The notes beneath the pieces are model-generated. The model worked only from the letters and a program-made list of their open reading frames with translations. It had not been told where the DNA came from and searched no databases. Positions 10,476-21,173 of a DNA stretch of 64,000 bases are shown one piece after another. Both the position numbers and the translations under genes were made by a program. The stretch is from Xenorhabdus szentirmaii DSM 16338 (lineage in GTDB: Bacteria; Pseudomonadota; Gammaproteobacteria; Enterobacterales; Enterobacteriaceae), in assembly GCF_002632585.1 (NCBI RefSeq), contig NZ_NIBV01000001.1, positions 1,693,203 to 1,757,202 on the forward strand, in the 5' to 3' direction. The number at the start of each line of letters is the position of its first letter. The first letter of the stretch is position 1.

Positions 10476-12941
10476 TTATTCTTGTACCTTTGTCTGTTCA
10501 GTATCATTCTGCTCTGGTGGCAGACTGACACTTTCAATGGTCAAACGAATTTCCGGTGACATTAAATCACTCAACACACGGTAAAGTTCCTGGGCATTGA
10601 CGGTAATCATGTTGCTGCTGTCGTGAATGTAACCTTCTTCGCGCAGCGTATTGACTGAGCTGGCAAAAACCGCTTTATCAAAGAATTCAGGCGCATTGAT
10701 ACCGTGCAGTACTGACAAACGCTGTGCCAGCATCCGGCTTTCTTTTTCCAGTACACCACGGCTTATTTCTGGAGTGGCATTCAATAAAGAGAGCGTAATG
10801 GCATAGCGTTGCAGTGTTTCTCTGATGCCTGCCGCCAGCAATTGCAGCGGGCGAATGCGTGCAGGGTTCAGCACCAACATTTCTTGCTCTTTGTTGCAGA
10901 TAAGGCATTGGCGCGTCAGCTCGTCTATCAGCGTATTCACGACGTCAGAGAGCGTTTCCTTGCTGTAGCGCATGAAAAGCTCCTGCTTGATCAGCGGATA
11001 AACCAGCGCGACTTGTCTGAGTAATTCACTGCGGCTAATGCGGCGGTGATGCATGACAATGCTGGCAATCAGAGATGGCAGGATCAGCAGGTGTTGGATA
11101 TTGTTGCGATAATAGGTCATCAATACCGCGCTTTCACGTGGCAATATGATGATATCCCCCAGACTATCCTTTTCAACCTCAAATTTATCCATCAATAAGG
11201 TATGATCCAGCAACTCTTCCGCTGTTTTATTGGGTACAGTGATGTCATTTGCGTAAGGTACATTACGCAATAATTGCAGATAGCAATCCAGTTGCTCAAT
11301 CAACTGTTCACGCGTCAGTGCCCGCTGACGTGATGAAAGCAGTGCGGTGGTGCATAAATTGGTGGCATTGGCTGCGGCAGCATTATTGATATTGACCATG
11401 ATATTATCGGCCAGTTTACTGACTGTCGGATTTAACCAGCTAGGCCGCTGGGATTCTATCGGGTCAATGGAATCACGCCATTCAGGAACATGATTATTGA
11501 GATATTGTATCAACGGAATGGGTTCACCAAAGTTTACATAACCTTGTCCCAGATTACGCAGTTTGCGCAAACCACGGAGCATCTGGAAAAGCCCTTCTTT
11601 TTCTTTGGCTGCACCCCGTAATTCTTTTGCATAAGTCGCAACTTCCATCACGTGCTCATAGCCGATATAGATCGGTACAATCGTGATAGGGCGGGACTCC
11701 CCACGCAACATAGCCTGCAACGTCATGGAAAGTGTGCCGGTTTTGGGGTCCAGCAAACGACCGGTACGGGAACGGCCACCTTCAACGAAGTATTCAACAG
11801 AATAGCCACGGGCAAATAATTCACCAAGGTATTCACGGAAAACCGTTGAATAAAGCTTGTTGCCCTTGAACGTCCGGCGGATAAAGAAAGCACCGAGGCG
11901 ACGGAATATTGGGCCGGCAGGCCAGAAATTCAAATTGATGCCTGCTGCAATATGCGGTGGAACTAAGCCCTGATGATAAAGAACATAAGAGAGCAGAAGG
12001 TAATCCATGTGGCTGCGATGGCATGGAACATAAACCAGTTCATGGCCATCCTGTGCCAATTTCCGGACACGCTCAGCATTATGGACATTAATGCCCTGAT
12101 ACAAACGATTCCACGTCCAGCTCAGAACACGGTCGGTTAAGCGCACAGTTTCAGAAGAGAAATCAGCCGCAATCTCTTCCAGCATACTGATGGCATTCTG
12201 TTTCGCTTTTTCTGGTGAGATCTTCTTCGCACGGGCTTCATCTGCAATCGCTTTTTCTATCGCTTTTGAAGCCAGTAATTTTTTGAACAGATCTTGCCGG
12301 GCTGGCAAACGGGGACCGACCGCCGCCAGACGTTGGCGGGAGTAGTGTATCCGGGCAACACGGGCGAGTTTATTCGCGATGATATCATCCGTTCCGTGTT
12401 CGTCAGCCATATGGCGCAGAGAAACCGGGGTAGAGAAACGCACAAAACTATCCCGGCCCAGCCACAGGATTGCAAAAAGTTTCTGCACACCATTTAACAG
12501 ACGCAGTTGTGGAGTGCTGTTCCCTTCTTGTCCCTCTCGCCCCGGGGAGCGGCCAAACATCACAGAAACCGGTACCATCTGAATATCCAAATCAGGATTA
12601 TTCCGGTGCAGATCCAAATATGAGTGGAAAATTTTCACCGATTCATGTTTTGGTGCATAACAACGGAAAACACGTGGGCCGTTATCAATAAAAACACAGC
12701 TGGGAAGCTGGGTGTCACCTAGCTCCAAAGCATCCAATGGATCAGGCAGATCTTGTGCCAGACATTGCTGACGCAGGGTCAATAAGTCTGTTTTTGAATG
12801 GTACGGTAGTACATACAGAATGGGCCGTGTCGTATCAAGACACAGCTCTGCAATAGGATCTGTAGGAATGAGTTTGCTTTTCACTAATAATTTTAGTGGC
12901 AAATTCAATATCTTATAATATATTTTACGCCAACCTGACAT
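10476..12941 (-). CDS. plsB: glycerol-3-phosphate acyltransferase
   Basis: Inner-membrane-associated enzyme that acylates sn-glycerol 3-phosphate at C1, the first committed step of phospholipid synthesis. 821 residues from the ATG at 12941 (E. coli PlsB 807, also beginning MSGW). A longer frame begins with TTG at 13019 and adds 26 residues with no E. coli counterpart. The acyltransferase HX4D motif is HRSHMD (near residue 310), followed by [16 protein letters not shown] and [10 protein letters not shown], all needed for catalysis and substrate binding. Divergent from dgkA, the E. coli arrangement. The ribosome-binding site is weak (AAGAGG about 12 bases upstream). Confidence 0.95.
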   Translation of the reverse strand: MSGWRKIYYKILNLPLKLLVKSKLIPTDPIAELCLDTTRPILYVLPYHSKTDLLTLRQQCLAQDLPDPLDALELGDTQLPSCVFIDNGPRVFRCYAPKHESVKIFHSYLDLHRNNPDLDIQMVPVSVMFGRSPGREGQEGNSTPQLRLLNGVQKLFAILWLGRDSFVRFSTPVSLRHMADEHGTDDIIANKLARVARIHYSRQRLAAVGPRLPARQDLFKKLLASKAIEKAIADEARAKKISPEKAKQNAISMLEEIAADFSSETVRLTDRVLSWTWNRLYQGINVHNAERVRKLAQDGHELVYVPCHRSHMDYLLLSYVLYHQGLVPPHIAAGINLNFWPAGPIFRRLGAFFIRRTFKGNKLYSTVFREYLGELFARGYSVEYFVEGGRSRTGRLLDPKTGTLSMTLQAMLRGESRPITIVPIYIGYEHVMEVATYAKELRGAAKEKEGLFQMLRGLRKLRNLGQGYVNFGEPIPLIQYLNNHVPEWRDSIDPIESQRPSWLNPTVSKLADNIMVNINNAAAANATNLCTTALLSSRQRALTREQLIEQLDCYLQLLRNVPYANDITVPNKTAEELLDHTLLMDKFEVEKDSLGDIIILPRESAVLMTYYRNNIQHLLILPSLIASIVMHHRRISRSELLRQVALVYPLIKQELFMRYSKETLSDVVNTLIDELTRQCLICNKEQEMLVLNPARIRPLQLLAAGIRETLQRYAITLSLLNATPEISRGVLEKESRMLAQRLSVLHGINAPEFFDKAVFASSVNTLREEGYIHDSSNMITVNAQELYRVLSDLMSPEIRLTIESVSLPPEQNDTEQTKVQE

Positions 12942-13078
12942 AACTGCTATAAGCCTCTTATTAGCAAAGGGTCGCAAGGATACCAGAAACAGATTTTGAG
13001 ATCTGTTGAAATAAGACAATAATAAGAGCGAAAAGTTATATAACCATACAATAAATAAGTTCTTTAAAGAAATTAATT

Positions 13079-13450
13079 ATGGCAAATCAATCAACAGGGT
13101 TAACCCGAATCATTAAAGCGGCGGGATATTCGGCAAAAGGCATTAAAGCCGCATGGCAAAATGAAGCCGCATTCCGACAGGAAGTCATCGCTTCCATCTT
13201 GGCAGTCACCGTTGCATTTTTATTAGATATCAGTCTATTGGAGCGGCTTCTGCTTATCGGCTCGGTTATCTTGGTCGTGATTGTGGAAATGATTAACAGT
13301 GCCATAGAAGCTGTCGTTGATCGCATTGGCAGTGAACACCATGAATTATCAGGCCGGGCAAAAGACATGGGGTCAGCAGCGGTATTCCTGACAATGCTGT
13401 TAGCATTATTTATTTGGGGAATGATCCTTTGGTCGCATTTCATGCGCTGA
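13079..13450 (+). CDS. dgkA: diacylglycerol kinase
   Basis: 123-residue integral membrane kinase (E. coli 122) that phosphorylates diacylglycerol to phosphatidic acid, recycling the by-product of membrane-derived oligosaccharide synthesis. Three transmembrane helices follow an amphipathic N-terminus. The signature E-x-x-N-S-A-I-E-A-V-V-D block is visible as VEMINSAIEAVVDRIG. Between plsB and lexA as in E. coli. Confidence 0.96.
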   Translation: MANQSTGLTRIIKAAGYSAKGIKAAWQNEAAFRQEVIASILAVTVAFLLDISLLERLLLIGSVILVVIVEMINSAIEAVVDRIGSEHHELSGRAKDMGSAAVFLTMLLALFIWGMILWSHFMR

Positions 13451-13523
13451 TATGGTGTGTTTTCCATCAAAATACGTTATTTAGCTGCTTTTACGTGCTG
13501 ACTGGTTCCCAATTCCCACTTAG

Positions 13524-13539
13524 CTGTATATACTCACAG
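13524..13539. promoter_or_regulatory. LexA operator (SOS box 1)
   Basis: CTG-TATATACTCA-CAG, the CTG-N10-CAG SOS consensus, upstream of lexA. It is the first of two tandem boxes, as at the E. coli lexA promoter, and implies autorepression. Confidence 0.9.
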
Positions 13540-13544
13540 ATGGA

Positions 13545-13560
13545 CTGTATAAACAAACAG
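13545..13560. promoter_or_regulatory. LexA operator (SOS box 2)
   Basis: CTG-TATAAACAAA-CAG, ending 8 bases before the lexA start codon. It begins 21 bp after box 1, so both lie on the same helix face. Confidence 0.9.
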
Positions 13561-13568
13561 GGGGCGAA

Positions 13569-14183
13569 ATGAAAGCATTAACTGCCAGGCAGCAGCAAGT
13601 CTATGATTTGGTGCGTGACCATATTTCGCAAACGGGTATGCCACCGACACGCGCTGAAATAGCCGCTCGTCTTGGTTTTCGTTCACCTAACGCGGCAGAA
13701 GAGCATTTAAAGGCATTGGCGCGTAAAGGGGTGATAGAGATTATCTCTGGTGCATCCAGAGGCATCCGTTTGCTTCTTGAAGAGGAAGATAATTCGGGAT
13801 TACCGTTAATTGGTCGTGTTGCAGCAGGTGAACCACTACTGGCTCAGGAACATATCGAAAGTCATTATAAGGTTGATCCTGAACTGTTTAAGCCAAATGC
13901 TGATTTTTTGTTGCGCGTCAGTGGAATGTCTATGAAAGACATCGGTATTATGGACGGAGATTTACTTGCTGTGCATAAAACACAAGATGTCCATAATGGG
14001 CAAATTATTGTTGCGCGCATTGAAGATGAAGTCACAGTAAAACGCTTAAAACAAACAGGTAACAAAATTGAGTTGATTGCTGAAAATCCAGAATTTGAAC
14101 CGATTGTTGTGGATTTAAGTAAGCAAAGTTTTACCATTGAAGGGTTGGCTGTAGGTATTATTCGTAACGGGGACTGGTTCTGA
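13569..14183 (+). CDS. lexA: SOS repressor LexA
   Basis: 204-residue cytosolic repressor of the SOS regulon. The N-terminal winged helix (1-70, [21 protein letters not shown]) binds SOS boxes. The C-terminal S24-type self-cleavage domain has the cleavage site A86-G87 in VAAGEP, nucleophile S121 in SGMSMKD and general base K158 in VTVKRLK. It is autoregulated by two SOS boxes directly upstream. A short convergent gap with a stem-loop separates it from zur. Confidence 0.97.
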   Translation: MKALTARQQQVYDLVRDHISQTGMPPTRAEIAARLGFRSPNAAEEHLKALARKGVIEIISGASRGIRLLLEEEDNSGLPLIGRVAAGEPLLAQEHIESHYKVDPELFKPNADFLLRVSGMSMKDIGIMDGDLLAVHKTQDVHNGQIIVARIEDEVTVKRLKQTGNKIELIAENPEFEPIVVDLSKQSFTIEGLAVGIIRNGDWF

Positions 14184-14240
14184 GTGTAAAAACGGATAAC
14201 GACTATTTTTTGCCATTCTGGGGCGATCATTTTTTCAGGA

Positions 14241-14265
14241 ACCCGTTAATTCTGAATTAAACGGG
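14241..14265. terminator. stem-loop between lexA and zur
   Basis: Imperfect inverted repeat (ACCCGTTAATTC and GAATTAAACGGGG, one bulged base) in the gap between convergent lexA and zur. Probably the shared terminator, although the T-run is poor. Confidence 0.5.
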
Positions 14266-14312
14266 GTCTTGAAAATGCACGAAAATATCTGCGCTGATCG
14301 CCTCACCGCCAA

Positions 14313-14840
14313 TCAAGCTCCCTTGCCGTATTTCTTTTTATTCTCTTCAACAGCATGATTGTGCTGGCATGTATTGTGTTCCGTACAGGAATCAATTTCA
14401 TAGCAGGAAGCACATAATCCATGGATTTCTATTACACTATTTCGCAAATGGAACCCTGTACCTTGTGCTAATTGCAAAATAGTAGATTCAATATCTTTAG
14501 CATCCTTTTCTGTTACAGAGCCACAATCTTCACAAATAAACATCGCTGAAGTATGGCTGGGCTCTTCAAAATGATGACAAAGAACATAGCTATTTGTGGA
14601 TTCAATTTTGTGAATAAAGCCCTGTTCAAGCAGAAACTCTAATCCGCGATAAACCGTTGGCGGTTTAGCCTGAGGTTCGACTTCGCGCAGTAAATCCAGT
14701 AAGTCATAAGCGCTTATCGCGCGGGATTGCTTCATAATTAAACGAAGAATCTCAAGGCGTTGAGGTGTCAATCGAACCTCTCTTGACAGGCAGATAGCTT
14801 CCGCCTGCGCCAATAATTTTTTCTGATTGATAATTTTCAT
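14313..14840 (-). CDS. zur: zinc uptake regulator Zur
   Basis: 175-residue Fur-family repressor that senses Zn(II) and represses zinc import genes. The N-terminal winged helix (LTPQRLEILRLI, AISAYDLLDLL) is near-identical to E. coli Zur. The CEDCG and CASC pairs are structural zinc ligands, and the C-terminal tail is His/Cys-rich. The ATG at 14840 (MKIINQKK) has GAGAG 5 bases upstream and is preferred over an in-frame GTG at 14852. Convergent with lexA. Confidence 0.95.
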   Translation of the reverse strand: MKIINQKKLLAQAEAICLSREVRLTPQRLEILRLIMKQSRAISAYDLLDLLREVEPQAKPPTVYRGLEFLLEQGFIHKIESTNSYVLCHHFEEPSHTSAMFICEDCGSVTEKDAKDIESTILQLAQGTGFHLRNSVIEIHGLCASCYEIDSCTEHNTCQHNHAVEENKKKYGKGA

Positions 14841-15328
14841 TACATCTCTCACACCTACCCGATGCTAATAGGTTTAATGTTAACACGTTTTTAAGCCTGA
14901 AAGTGGGATCTACATGATTCAACATCGTTTTCTGGTAGAGATGGTACAAAAGATAAAGATTATCTTGCTATCATGCCGGGTTTCATTTATTGATACAGGT
15001 GAATAAAAGAGAAAAATAAGAGTTAATCCGCGGATAAGAACAACAAAATGGGTTAAAAAACGAGGAAAATAAAATCAATAATATTGGATAATATCCCGAA
15101 ATTTAAATTGGCTCATCATCGTAATCATATTGACAGTTAAAATAATGTTTTATCCATACATAACTCCCGGTATTATTTACAATTATAATCATGTTGTTAT
15201 TAATATTAATGATGAACTATAGTGATTAACGGCGAAATCTATCTTGCTCTGATAGTTTCGTTTAGAAAGGAATAAAACATCAGTATTTAAAAAATTGAAA
15301 TATTGCTTACTGGATTAATGGATTAAAA
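14841..15328. other. gene-free stretch between zur and the DUF1266 gene
   Basis: 488 AT-rich bases with no convincing open frame. The zur promoter must lie at the left end. The only structure I see is a stem-loop at 15233-15260 (CTATC/GATAG extended by CGAAA/TTTCG around one bulged base), about 70 bases before the next start codon; it could be a leader hairpin. Confidence 0.5.
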
Positions 15329-16492
15329 ATGAAAGAGTTATTGCAAAATCATCCTAATGATAGGGAATTTCCCGTTAATAGTTTTCAAATAGTTAAAGGC
15401 GCTATTCTGGAAAGAAAAAAGATGGCTTTTCTTAGGCCCATTCAGGCAATCGGTTTAAGCTCCCTTTGGATTACAACAATTTTGTTGATTGCTGTGTCTA
15501 CAGGAATGACGGGATTAACCATTGATTCCAATAATGTTCCGTCAGCGGGTTATATATTACTGGCTATGTTGATTGGTTTCAGTTTATTGGGCATATTCCT
15601 TTCGGTTTATACTTTTCTACGCATCAAAAATCTCCCCGGTACCGAACAAAAACGTTATTATACACAGGCCGGACTATCTGTTTTATCGGAAGAACAGCGT
15701 CAGGCCCTACGATTACATATTGTCCGATGTTATTACAACGGATACTGGGTTGAAACATTGGAACATTACCCGCTTAAAAGCCGCATTCCTCAGGATAATG
15801 ATGACGAATATCGTTTCCTACCTTTATCAGACGCTGAGCCTCACCAATCTCAAATATATCAGGATTGGGGAATTATCAATAAAAAAGGTTACCTGAAGAT
15901 GCTACATGCATTATGGGCCGGAATGCATTCAGAACGTTTTGCGGTTGATAGTGCTTTTAGCGATGGCGAAATGTTCAATGTACTTGGCAGCTTGATCGAG
16001 GAATCTCCGGAATATGTCAAGCAATGTACTGAATCAATCAATGGCCGGCCTTCTGTTTTACTTTGGGGCTTTGATCTTTGGCGTGCGATTGTATTAAGCC
16101 GAAATTGTTTTGCCGCAGGTTATATTAGTGAAGAAACGGCATGGAAGAATATTCTGAAAACAGCCGATTATGTATATGAAATTTTTGGTAGTTTTGATGA
16201 ATTTTATACTAATTATCGATTAGGAAATGCATATTGGAGCAGTGACTTTGATATGGCAAAAAAACGCCTGAAAGAATTTCAATTTTATAAACAATATTGT
16301 GACTGGCCCATGGCTGAACTACCTTGGCCAAAAGCGAAAGGCATCTTTATAGAACAATATATGAAAGATGGGTTCGCAGATGTCGTCAATTCCATGCTAC
16401 TTGACCAAATGGACAATTCATCTGGTGATGAAATTATGGATGAAATGATAGATGAAGAGAGCAGCCACATAGAGAATCGAGTCTTACACTAA
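15329..16492 (+). CDS. DUF1266-family membrane protein
   Basis: 387 residues. Two transmembrane helices near the N-terminus (about 35-60 and 77-103) are followed by a long cytosolic region. From about residue 170 it carries the DUF1266 pattern: L.ALWAGMHSERFAVDSA, LLWGFDLWRAIVLSRNCFAAGYISEETAW and the YRLGNAYWSS block, as in E. coli YbeU/YbeR/DjlB-type proteins. The function of that family is unknown. Its C-terminus is acidic. The next gene follows after 41 bases on the same strand, so the two probably form one unit. It is inserted between zur and dusA. Confidence 0.7.
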   Translation: MKELLQNHPNDREFPVNSFQIVKGAILERKKMAFLRPIQAIGLSSLWITTILLIAVSTGMTGLTIDSNNVPSAGYILLAMLIGFSLLGIFLSVYTFLRIKNLPGTEQKRYYTQAGLSVLSEEQRQALRLHIVRCYYNGYWVETLEHYPLKSRIPQDNDDEYRFLPLSDAEPHQSQIYQDWGIINKKGYLKMLHALWAGMHSERFAVDSAFSDGEMFNVLGSLIEESPEYVKQCTESINGRPSVLLWGFDLWRAIVLSRNCFAAGYISEETAWKNILKTADYVYEIFGSFDEFYTNYRLGNAYWSSDFDMAKKRLKEFQFYKQYCDWPMAELPWPKAKGIFIEQYMKDGFADVVNSMLLDQMDNSSGDEIMDEMIDEESSHIENRVLH

Positions 16493-16533
16493 TAGATTAT
16501 TTAGACAAGTACATACCTTAAAGGGAATCAACG

Positions 16534-17181
16534 ATGGAAAACCAATTCGAGATATTTATGTCTGCGATAAAACGAGAAAATAGAAATACGCAGCTAAATC
16601 CTATGTCCGATGAAGAACTGGGATGCCTTCGTATGGAAAAATATCGCCATACGGAAAGATCAGAAACCGTGGCTTTGCCAAAAAGCCTTCTTGCCTTGTT
16701 GGCTTACGACCGTGATTTGACAAGTCCTTATGGTGACAAAGTTTTTTCGCATATATTGTCATCCATTGATGAGAAGAATCTCATCATCTCGGATTGCCCG
16801 GATGATAATGTTTATTTTATGGTTAGTGAATATAACCCTGATCTTGACATTGAAGATCTGATGCCAATCTGGAATGACTCTCCGGATTTACCTGCAATAT
16901 TTTCAATAGTTCATCCGGGTGATCAAAGAATATGGATCTATACTTCCGAACTGGATGAATCAGGCGAGTACCCTATTGCCCGGCAAGAAATGGAAGATTT
17001 TTGGCTAAGTGAATCATCTTTAATGGAATATTTATCCAACATTTTTAGTATCACAAAAGAAGTTGATCCTAAGAATATCTTTCAGAAAAAACAAGCTAAA
17101 TATGAAGAAAGAGATATCGAACTATTAAAAAAAGAAGTCATCCATGAAAGTTTTTATGAGAAAGTCTCTGACTATGATTGA
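16534..17181 (+). CDS. SMI1/KNR4-like protein (possible immunity-type)
   Basis: 215 residues, acidic, no signal or membrane segment. The pattern resembles the SMI1/KNR4 superfamily: ALPKSLLALLAYD near residue 50, the central DLMPIWNDSPDLPAIFSI stretch, and DESGEYPIARQEMEDFW near residue 150. Bacterial members often act as immunity proteins to polymorphic toxins or as adaptors, but no toxin gene is recognisable nearby. It lies 41 bases after the DUF1266 gene, with AAAGGGA as ribosome-binding site. The family call rests on pattern only. Confidence 0.5.
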   Translation: MENQFEIFMSAIKRENRNTQLNPMSDEELGCLRMEKYRHTERSETVALPKSLLALLAYDRDLTSPYGDKVFSHILSSIDEKNLIISDCPDDNVYFMVSEYNPDLDIEDLMPIWNDSPDLPAIFSIVHPGDQRIWIYTSELDESGEYPIARQEMEDFWLSESSLMEYLSNIFSITKEVDPKNIFQKKQAKYEERDIELLKKEVIHESFYEKVSDYD

Positions 17182-17254
17182 TGTTTTGTAATGACACATT
17201 AGTCATGCAATTGATTTTTTTACTGAACAATATCAATGCTGGTTGGGGATAGAA

Positions 17255-17283
17255 AAGATAGCAGGTATGAAATCTGCTATCTT
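17255..17283. terminator. stem-loop between convergent accessory genes
   Basis: Perfect 10-bp inverted repeat AAGATAGCAG / CTGCTATCTT with a 9-base loop, between the SMI1-like gene (plus) and the DUF2628 gene (minus). Probable shared transcription end. Confidence 0.6.
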
Positions 17284-17336
17284 GATATGAATTATTTATC
17301 TTTTTACGCTATTACGTTGTAATTTTCAGAAGTTTT

Positions 17337-17744
17337 TTATTTGAACAAAATGCCTTCAAATGGATTCCAGTTATCAATGCCTTTTGTCTTTTTAAGATAA
17401 TGTGCGTAATTCGCGATACGAGAACATATGAACCCAAAGAATATTGACAGTGGTATTGACATTCTATCTACAAAATAAGCCCCAGCCATATCCTCTATCA
17501 TGGATAAAGCAAAGATGAATGCAATCCAACTGACTAAAAGTATTAAGCCTTTTTTCCAAAGGCCGGTACAAAAGAAATAAATCACACCAAAGAAAAATGC
17601 AAATATATTGACATTTATTAAAATGCGCTTTTTAAAATTTAACTCCTTTAATGCTGCCATATATTCTTTGGATGCTGGGCAACCATTTTTTTCAAAAAAA
17701 TCAAAACGCTCTTGCCATTTATCAGGAGATTGAGGGGTATCCAT
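17337..17744 (-). CDS. DUF2628-family membrane protein
   Basis: 135 residues. A polar N-terminus (KWQERFDFFEKNGCP) is followed by NVNIFAFFFGVIYFF, which with the downstream GLWKKGLILL is the DUF2628 signature. Three hydrophobic segments follow up to about residue 115. Similar in layout to E. coli YigF-type small inner-membrane proteins of unknown function. Very AT-rich, like the rest of the island. Confidence 0.65.
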   Translation of the reverse strand: MDTPQSPDKWQERFDFFEKNGCPASKEYMAALKELNFKKRILINVNIFAFFFGVIYFFCTGLWKKGLILLVSWIAFIFALSMIEDMAGAYFVDRMSIPLSIFFGFICSRIANYAHYLKKTKGIDNWNPFEGILFK

Positions 17745-18911
17745 TTTATTCCTTGCTTATTATATATGCCATATTATTCTGGCTATTTATGAATAACAAA
17801 GACAATTATATGTCTTTTCTGTCGTTAAATTATTTTAACAATCTTTCATTCCATTTAATTAATAAAACTTCCCTGTATACTAAAGATGCTAATATTAAAA
17901 CAGAAGGTTAACTATTATCAATACTGTGATTGTATACAGCTATTGTCTTAAATAATATTATAAATAACCTTTTTGAGATTATTTTATATGTTTAAATGAA
18001 ATTTATTGCTTTCATATTTAAACATGAGAAATCATTTTCCTAAATTAGCAATATAAATGACTAAAACGGCAATAACTATACTAAGCCTTTCATTTAATTT
18101 ATAAGTATACATGGCAATCAAAGACCTTATTGCTGTACCAATAATTTCTTCATAATCGTTAAGAGGAAGTGCTGGCAGGACAAATATGGCGGAGGTCAAG
18201 AGTTATCCAATTTATCAAGTGATAGCATTTTCACTCAAGCACAGAGTCGTAATTTTGGTGAATATTTGACTGGTTGGATATATTTAAAATAAGATAGTTT
18301 ATTTTAAGGCAAGGAGACAGATAGTGATTTACAGAATGAAAGTGATAGAATTAATAATAAAATATTCGATAGGCAGAAATAATTTTTTCAGCTATCTTTG
18401 TTGTTGTTTCTGATGATGGTATAGTAGCTGTTATCGTTGATAATATGCTGTTAAATAAATTATCAGTCATAATGTCTACAGCTTTTCTTTTTTTATGATT
18501 GAGGACATGGTTGTGGAAAAACATTAATCAGAGTAAATTTATAATCGATACTTTTCATGAATAATGTTTTTTTAATTTTTATTTTTTCAATAAACAAACT
18601 CCGTTTGATTTTCATACTAGTAAAATATCTCACTTTCTAAGCATAATGATTATTTTTGTTATTTACTATAAATTTTTAACTATTTGATAAATCTAAACTT
18701 CAATGCAAAAAATACGGTTTCTAAAAGTATGATTCTCTATAAACAGGGAGAAATAAGTATTCAATGAGACAAAAGAGTGAACACTGGATATCAGTGAGCA
18801 TGTTTTTTTATGGTATAGTAGAACACATTTTATACTTACCTATAACCGCCCCATATCTGAAAGGGGTATCATAGGATATTGTTAATTTTAAAATAGTTAA
18901 AACACTCTGAA
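17745..18911. other. decayed AT-rich region upstream of dusA
   Basis: About 1.17 kb without an intact gene of normal size. On the minus strand two short frames read like natural protein. One at 18351-18470 opens MTDNLFNSILST. One at 18032-18199 reads PLNDYEEIIGTAIRS and then a hydrophobic tail ending YIANLGK. They are in different frames and may be pieces of one broken membrane-protein gene. A 36-codon plus-strand frame at 18764-18874 (MRQKSEHWIS...) is also protein-like, but its GGGAG lies too far upstream. The dusA promoter must be at the right end. I cannot name any of these remnants. Confidence 0.45.
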
Positions 18912-19949
18912 ATGCACGAAAATACACAGATCCAAAACGATAATAAATTCAATGAAGTAATGGCTGGAAGCGGGAAATTCAAACCTTCCCGCTTCTCTGT
19001 TGCACCCATGCTGGACTGGACTGACCGTCATTGCCGTTATTTCCATCGCCTGCTAAGTAAAGAAGCCTTGCTTTATACCGAAATGGTTACAACGGGGGCG
19101 ATTATTCATGGCAAAGGGGATTATCTGGCTTATAACGAGCATGAGCATCCGCTGGCGTTGCAGTTGGGTGGCAGTGATCCTCAGGCATTGGCCCAATGTG
19201 CCAAAATTGCACAAGAGCGGGGTTATGATGAAATCAACCTGAATGTTGGTTGTCCTTCAGATCGCGTGCAAAATGGGCGTTTTGGTGCTTGCTTGATGGG
19301 AGATGCTGCGCTGGTGGCAGATTGTGTCAAGTCCATGCAGGATGTGGTGGATGTTCCTGTTACCGTCAAAACTCGCATTGGGATTGACGAACAAGATAGC
19401 TACGCGTTTTTGTGCGATTTCATTGATACTGTCGTGAAAAATAGTGAGTGTGATAATTTTGTCATTCATGCACGCAAGGCGTGGTTGTCCGGTTTGAGTC
19501 CAAAAGAAAACCGTGAAATTCCACCTTTGGATTATCCCCGCGTCTATCAATTGAAGAAAGATTTCCCTCAATTGACGATTTCCATTAATGGCGGAATTAA
19601 ATCATTGGAAGAAGCGAAGCAGCATTTACAATATGTTGATGGTGTGATGGTTGGACGTGAGGCTTACCAGAATCCATCTATTTTGGCACAAGTCGATCGT
19701 GAGTTGTTCGATCAGACGGTGCCGGTAATGAATACGGTTGATGCGATTAAGGCGCTTTATCCTTATATCGAACAGGAACTGTCAAAAGGGACTTATTTAG
19801 GGCATGTAACCCGCCATATTTTGGGAATATTTCAAGGTATTCCCGGTGCTCGCCAATGGCGCCGTCATTTGAGTGAAAACGCGCATAAGCCCGGTGCTGA
19901 TGTCATGGTAGTTGAAAAAGCGTTGGAAATGGTGACTGAGCGGCTGTGA
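18912..19949 (+). CDS. dusA: tRNA-dihydrouridine synthase A
   Basis: 345-residue FMN enzyme that reduces uridine 20/20a in the D-loop of tRNA using NADPH. The [18 protein letters not shown]-binding start, LQLGGSDP, the catalytic-cysteine motif [17 protein letters not shown], and [16 protein letters not shown] are all present, followed by a C-terminal helical tRNA-binding domain. In E. coli dusA is followed by pspG and qorA; here pspG is absent and qorA is only 32 bases away. dusA genes are a known target of phage integration, and phage debris lies just beyond qorA. Confidence 0.96.
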   Translation: MHENTQIQNDNKFNEVMAGSGKFKPSRFSVAPMLDWTDRHCRYFHRLLSKEALLYTEMVTTGAIIHGKGDYLAYNEHEHPLALQLGGSDPQALAQCAKIAQERGYDEINLNVGCPSDRVQNGRFGACLMGDAALVADCVKSMQDVVDVPVTVKTRIGIDEQDSYAFLCDFIDTVVKNSECDNFVIHARKAWLSGLSPKENREIPPLDYPRVYQLKKDFPQLTISINGGIKSLEEAKQHLQYVDGVMVGREAYQNPSILAQVDRELFDQTVPVMNTVDAIKALYPYIEQELSKGTYLGHVTRHILGIFQGIPGARQWRRHLSENAHKPGADVMVVEKALEMVTERL

Positions 19950-19981
19950 TCCGCTCAGGTTGTTCAATATTACGAATGATA

Positions 19982-20965
19982 TTATGGAATAAGTAAGCTG
20001 GAGCCGTGGGTTGCGCGGTTTTCCAGTGCTTGATGTGCCGCAGCGGCTTCGCTTAATGGGAATTTTTGGTTTTCTGGTATGTTGATCTTGATTTTACCTG
20101 TGGCAATCAGATCAAACAGCGCCTTGCTGCCTTCATTCAATTCTTCGCGGGTTGTGATATAGCCGTTAACTGCGGGGCGAGTAACAAACAGAGAACCTTT
20201 TTGGTTGAGAATTCCTAAATCAACGCCGGTAACAGGCCCGGAGGCATTGCCGAAACTGACCATCAAGCCACGGCGTTTCAGGCAGTTGAGTGAATCCAGC
20301 CATGTGGCTTTGCCTACGGAATCATAAACGACACCCACTTTTTCCCCATCCGTCATTTCCAAGACTCGTTCTACTATATTCTCACGGTTGTAGTTGATAG
20401 TTTGCCAAGCTCCCGCGGCTTTAGCCTGAGACGCTTTATCATCAGAACCCACGGTTCCGATTAACTTAGCGCCCACGGCGTTTGCCCATTGGCAGGCAAT
20501 TGAGCCGACACCACCTGCGGCAGCATGGAATAAGAAGATTTCATCTTTCTGAATTTGATGTGTTTGAAAAAACAGATAGTAAACGGTCAGGCCTTTCAAC
20601 AATGATGCGGCAGCCTGCTCAAATGAAATGGCATCGGGGAGCAGCGCTATCTTACTTTCCTTTACATTATGCACTTCACTGTATGCGCCAACGGCAGATT
20701 GAGCATAAGCCACGCGATCACCTACTTTAATTGATGTGACCTGTGAACCAACTTGGGTGACCACGCCTGCGGCTTCCATGCCAAGGCCTGATGGCAAACT
20801 GGCTGTTGGATAGAGTCCACTGCGGACATAGGTGTCAATATAATTCACTCCGATCGCTTTATTTTCGACTTGTACTTCATCCGGGGCAGGATCAGCAGGA
20901 ACAAATTCACAATATTGGAGCACTTCAGGGCCGCCAGCAGCGGAAAATTTGATGTGTTTTGCCAT
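19982..20965 (-). CDS. qorA: NADPH:quinone oxidoreductase
   Basis: 327-residue zinc-free medium-chain dehydrogenase that reduces quinones with NADPH in the cytosol. N-terminal GroES-like half (about 1-125), then a Rossmann domain with AAAGGVGSIACQWA (about 149-162). The KLIGTVGSDDK segment gives NADPH preference and the GVVYDSVGK motif is typical for QOR. Length equals E. coli QorA. Convergent with dusA. Confidence 0.94.
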   Translation of the reverse strand: MAKHIKFSAAGGPEVLQYCEFVPADPAPDEVQVENKAIGVNYIDTYVRSGLYPTASLPSGLGMEAAGVVTQVGSQVTSIKVGDRVAYAQSAVGAYSEVHNVKESKIALLPDAISFEQAAASLLKGLTVYYLFFQTHQIQKDEIFLFHAAAGGVGSIACQWANAVGAKLIGTVGSDDKASQAKAAGAWQTINYNRENIVERVLEMTDGEKVGVVYDSVGKATWLDSLNCLKRRGLMVSFGNASGPVTGVDLGILNQKGSLFVTRPAVNGYITTREELNEGSKALFDLIATGKIKINIPENQKFPLSEAAAAHQALENRATHGSSLLIP

Positions 20966-21173
20966 AGTAACTCTCTCGTTATGTAGGGATTATTGGGAAG
21001 AGCTTTGCACGTTTGCAATGAGAATATTACAAACGGCGTAAATGTCACTGAAATCATTACAGATGATATATATTAACTTTGTGTTCTGAAGTTTGTCCAT
21101 GACGATTGTTTTTATATAAATACCAAATAATGAATAAATTATTTAGTTGTATGTTGTTACAGTGTTTATCGCC

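Noticed and set aside
13017-13019. TTG start extending PlsB by 26 residues
   Set aside because: The extension has no counterpart in E. coli PlsB, whose start MSGW matches the internal ATG at 12941.
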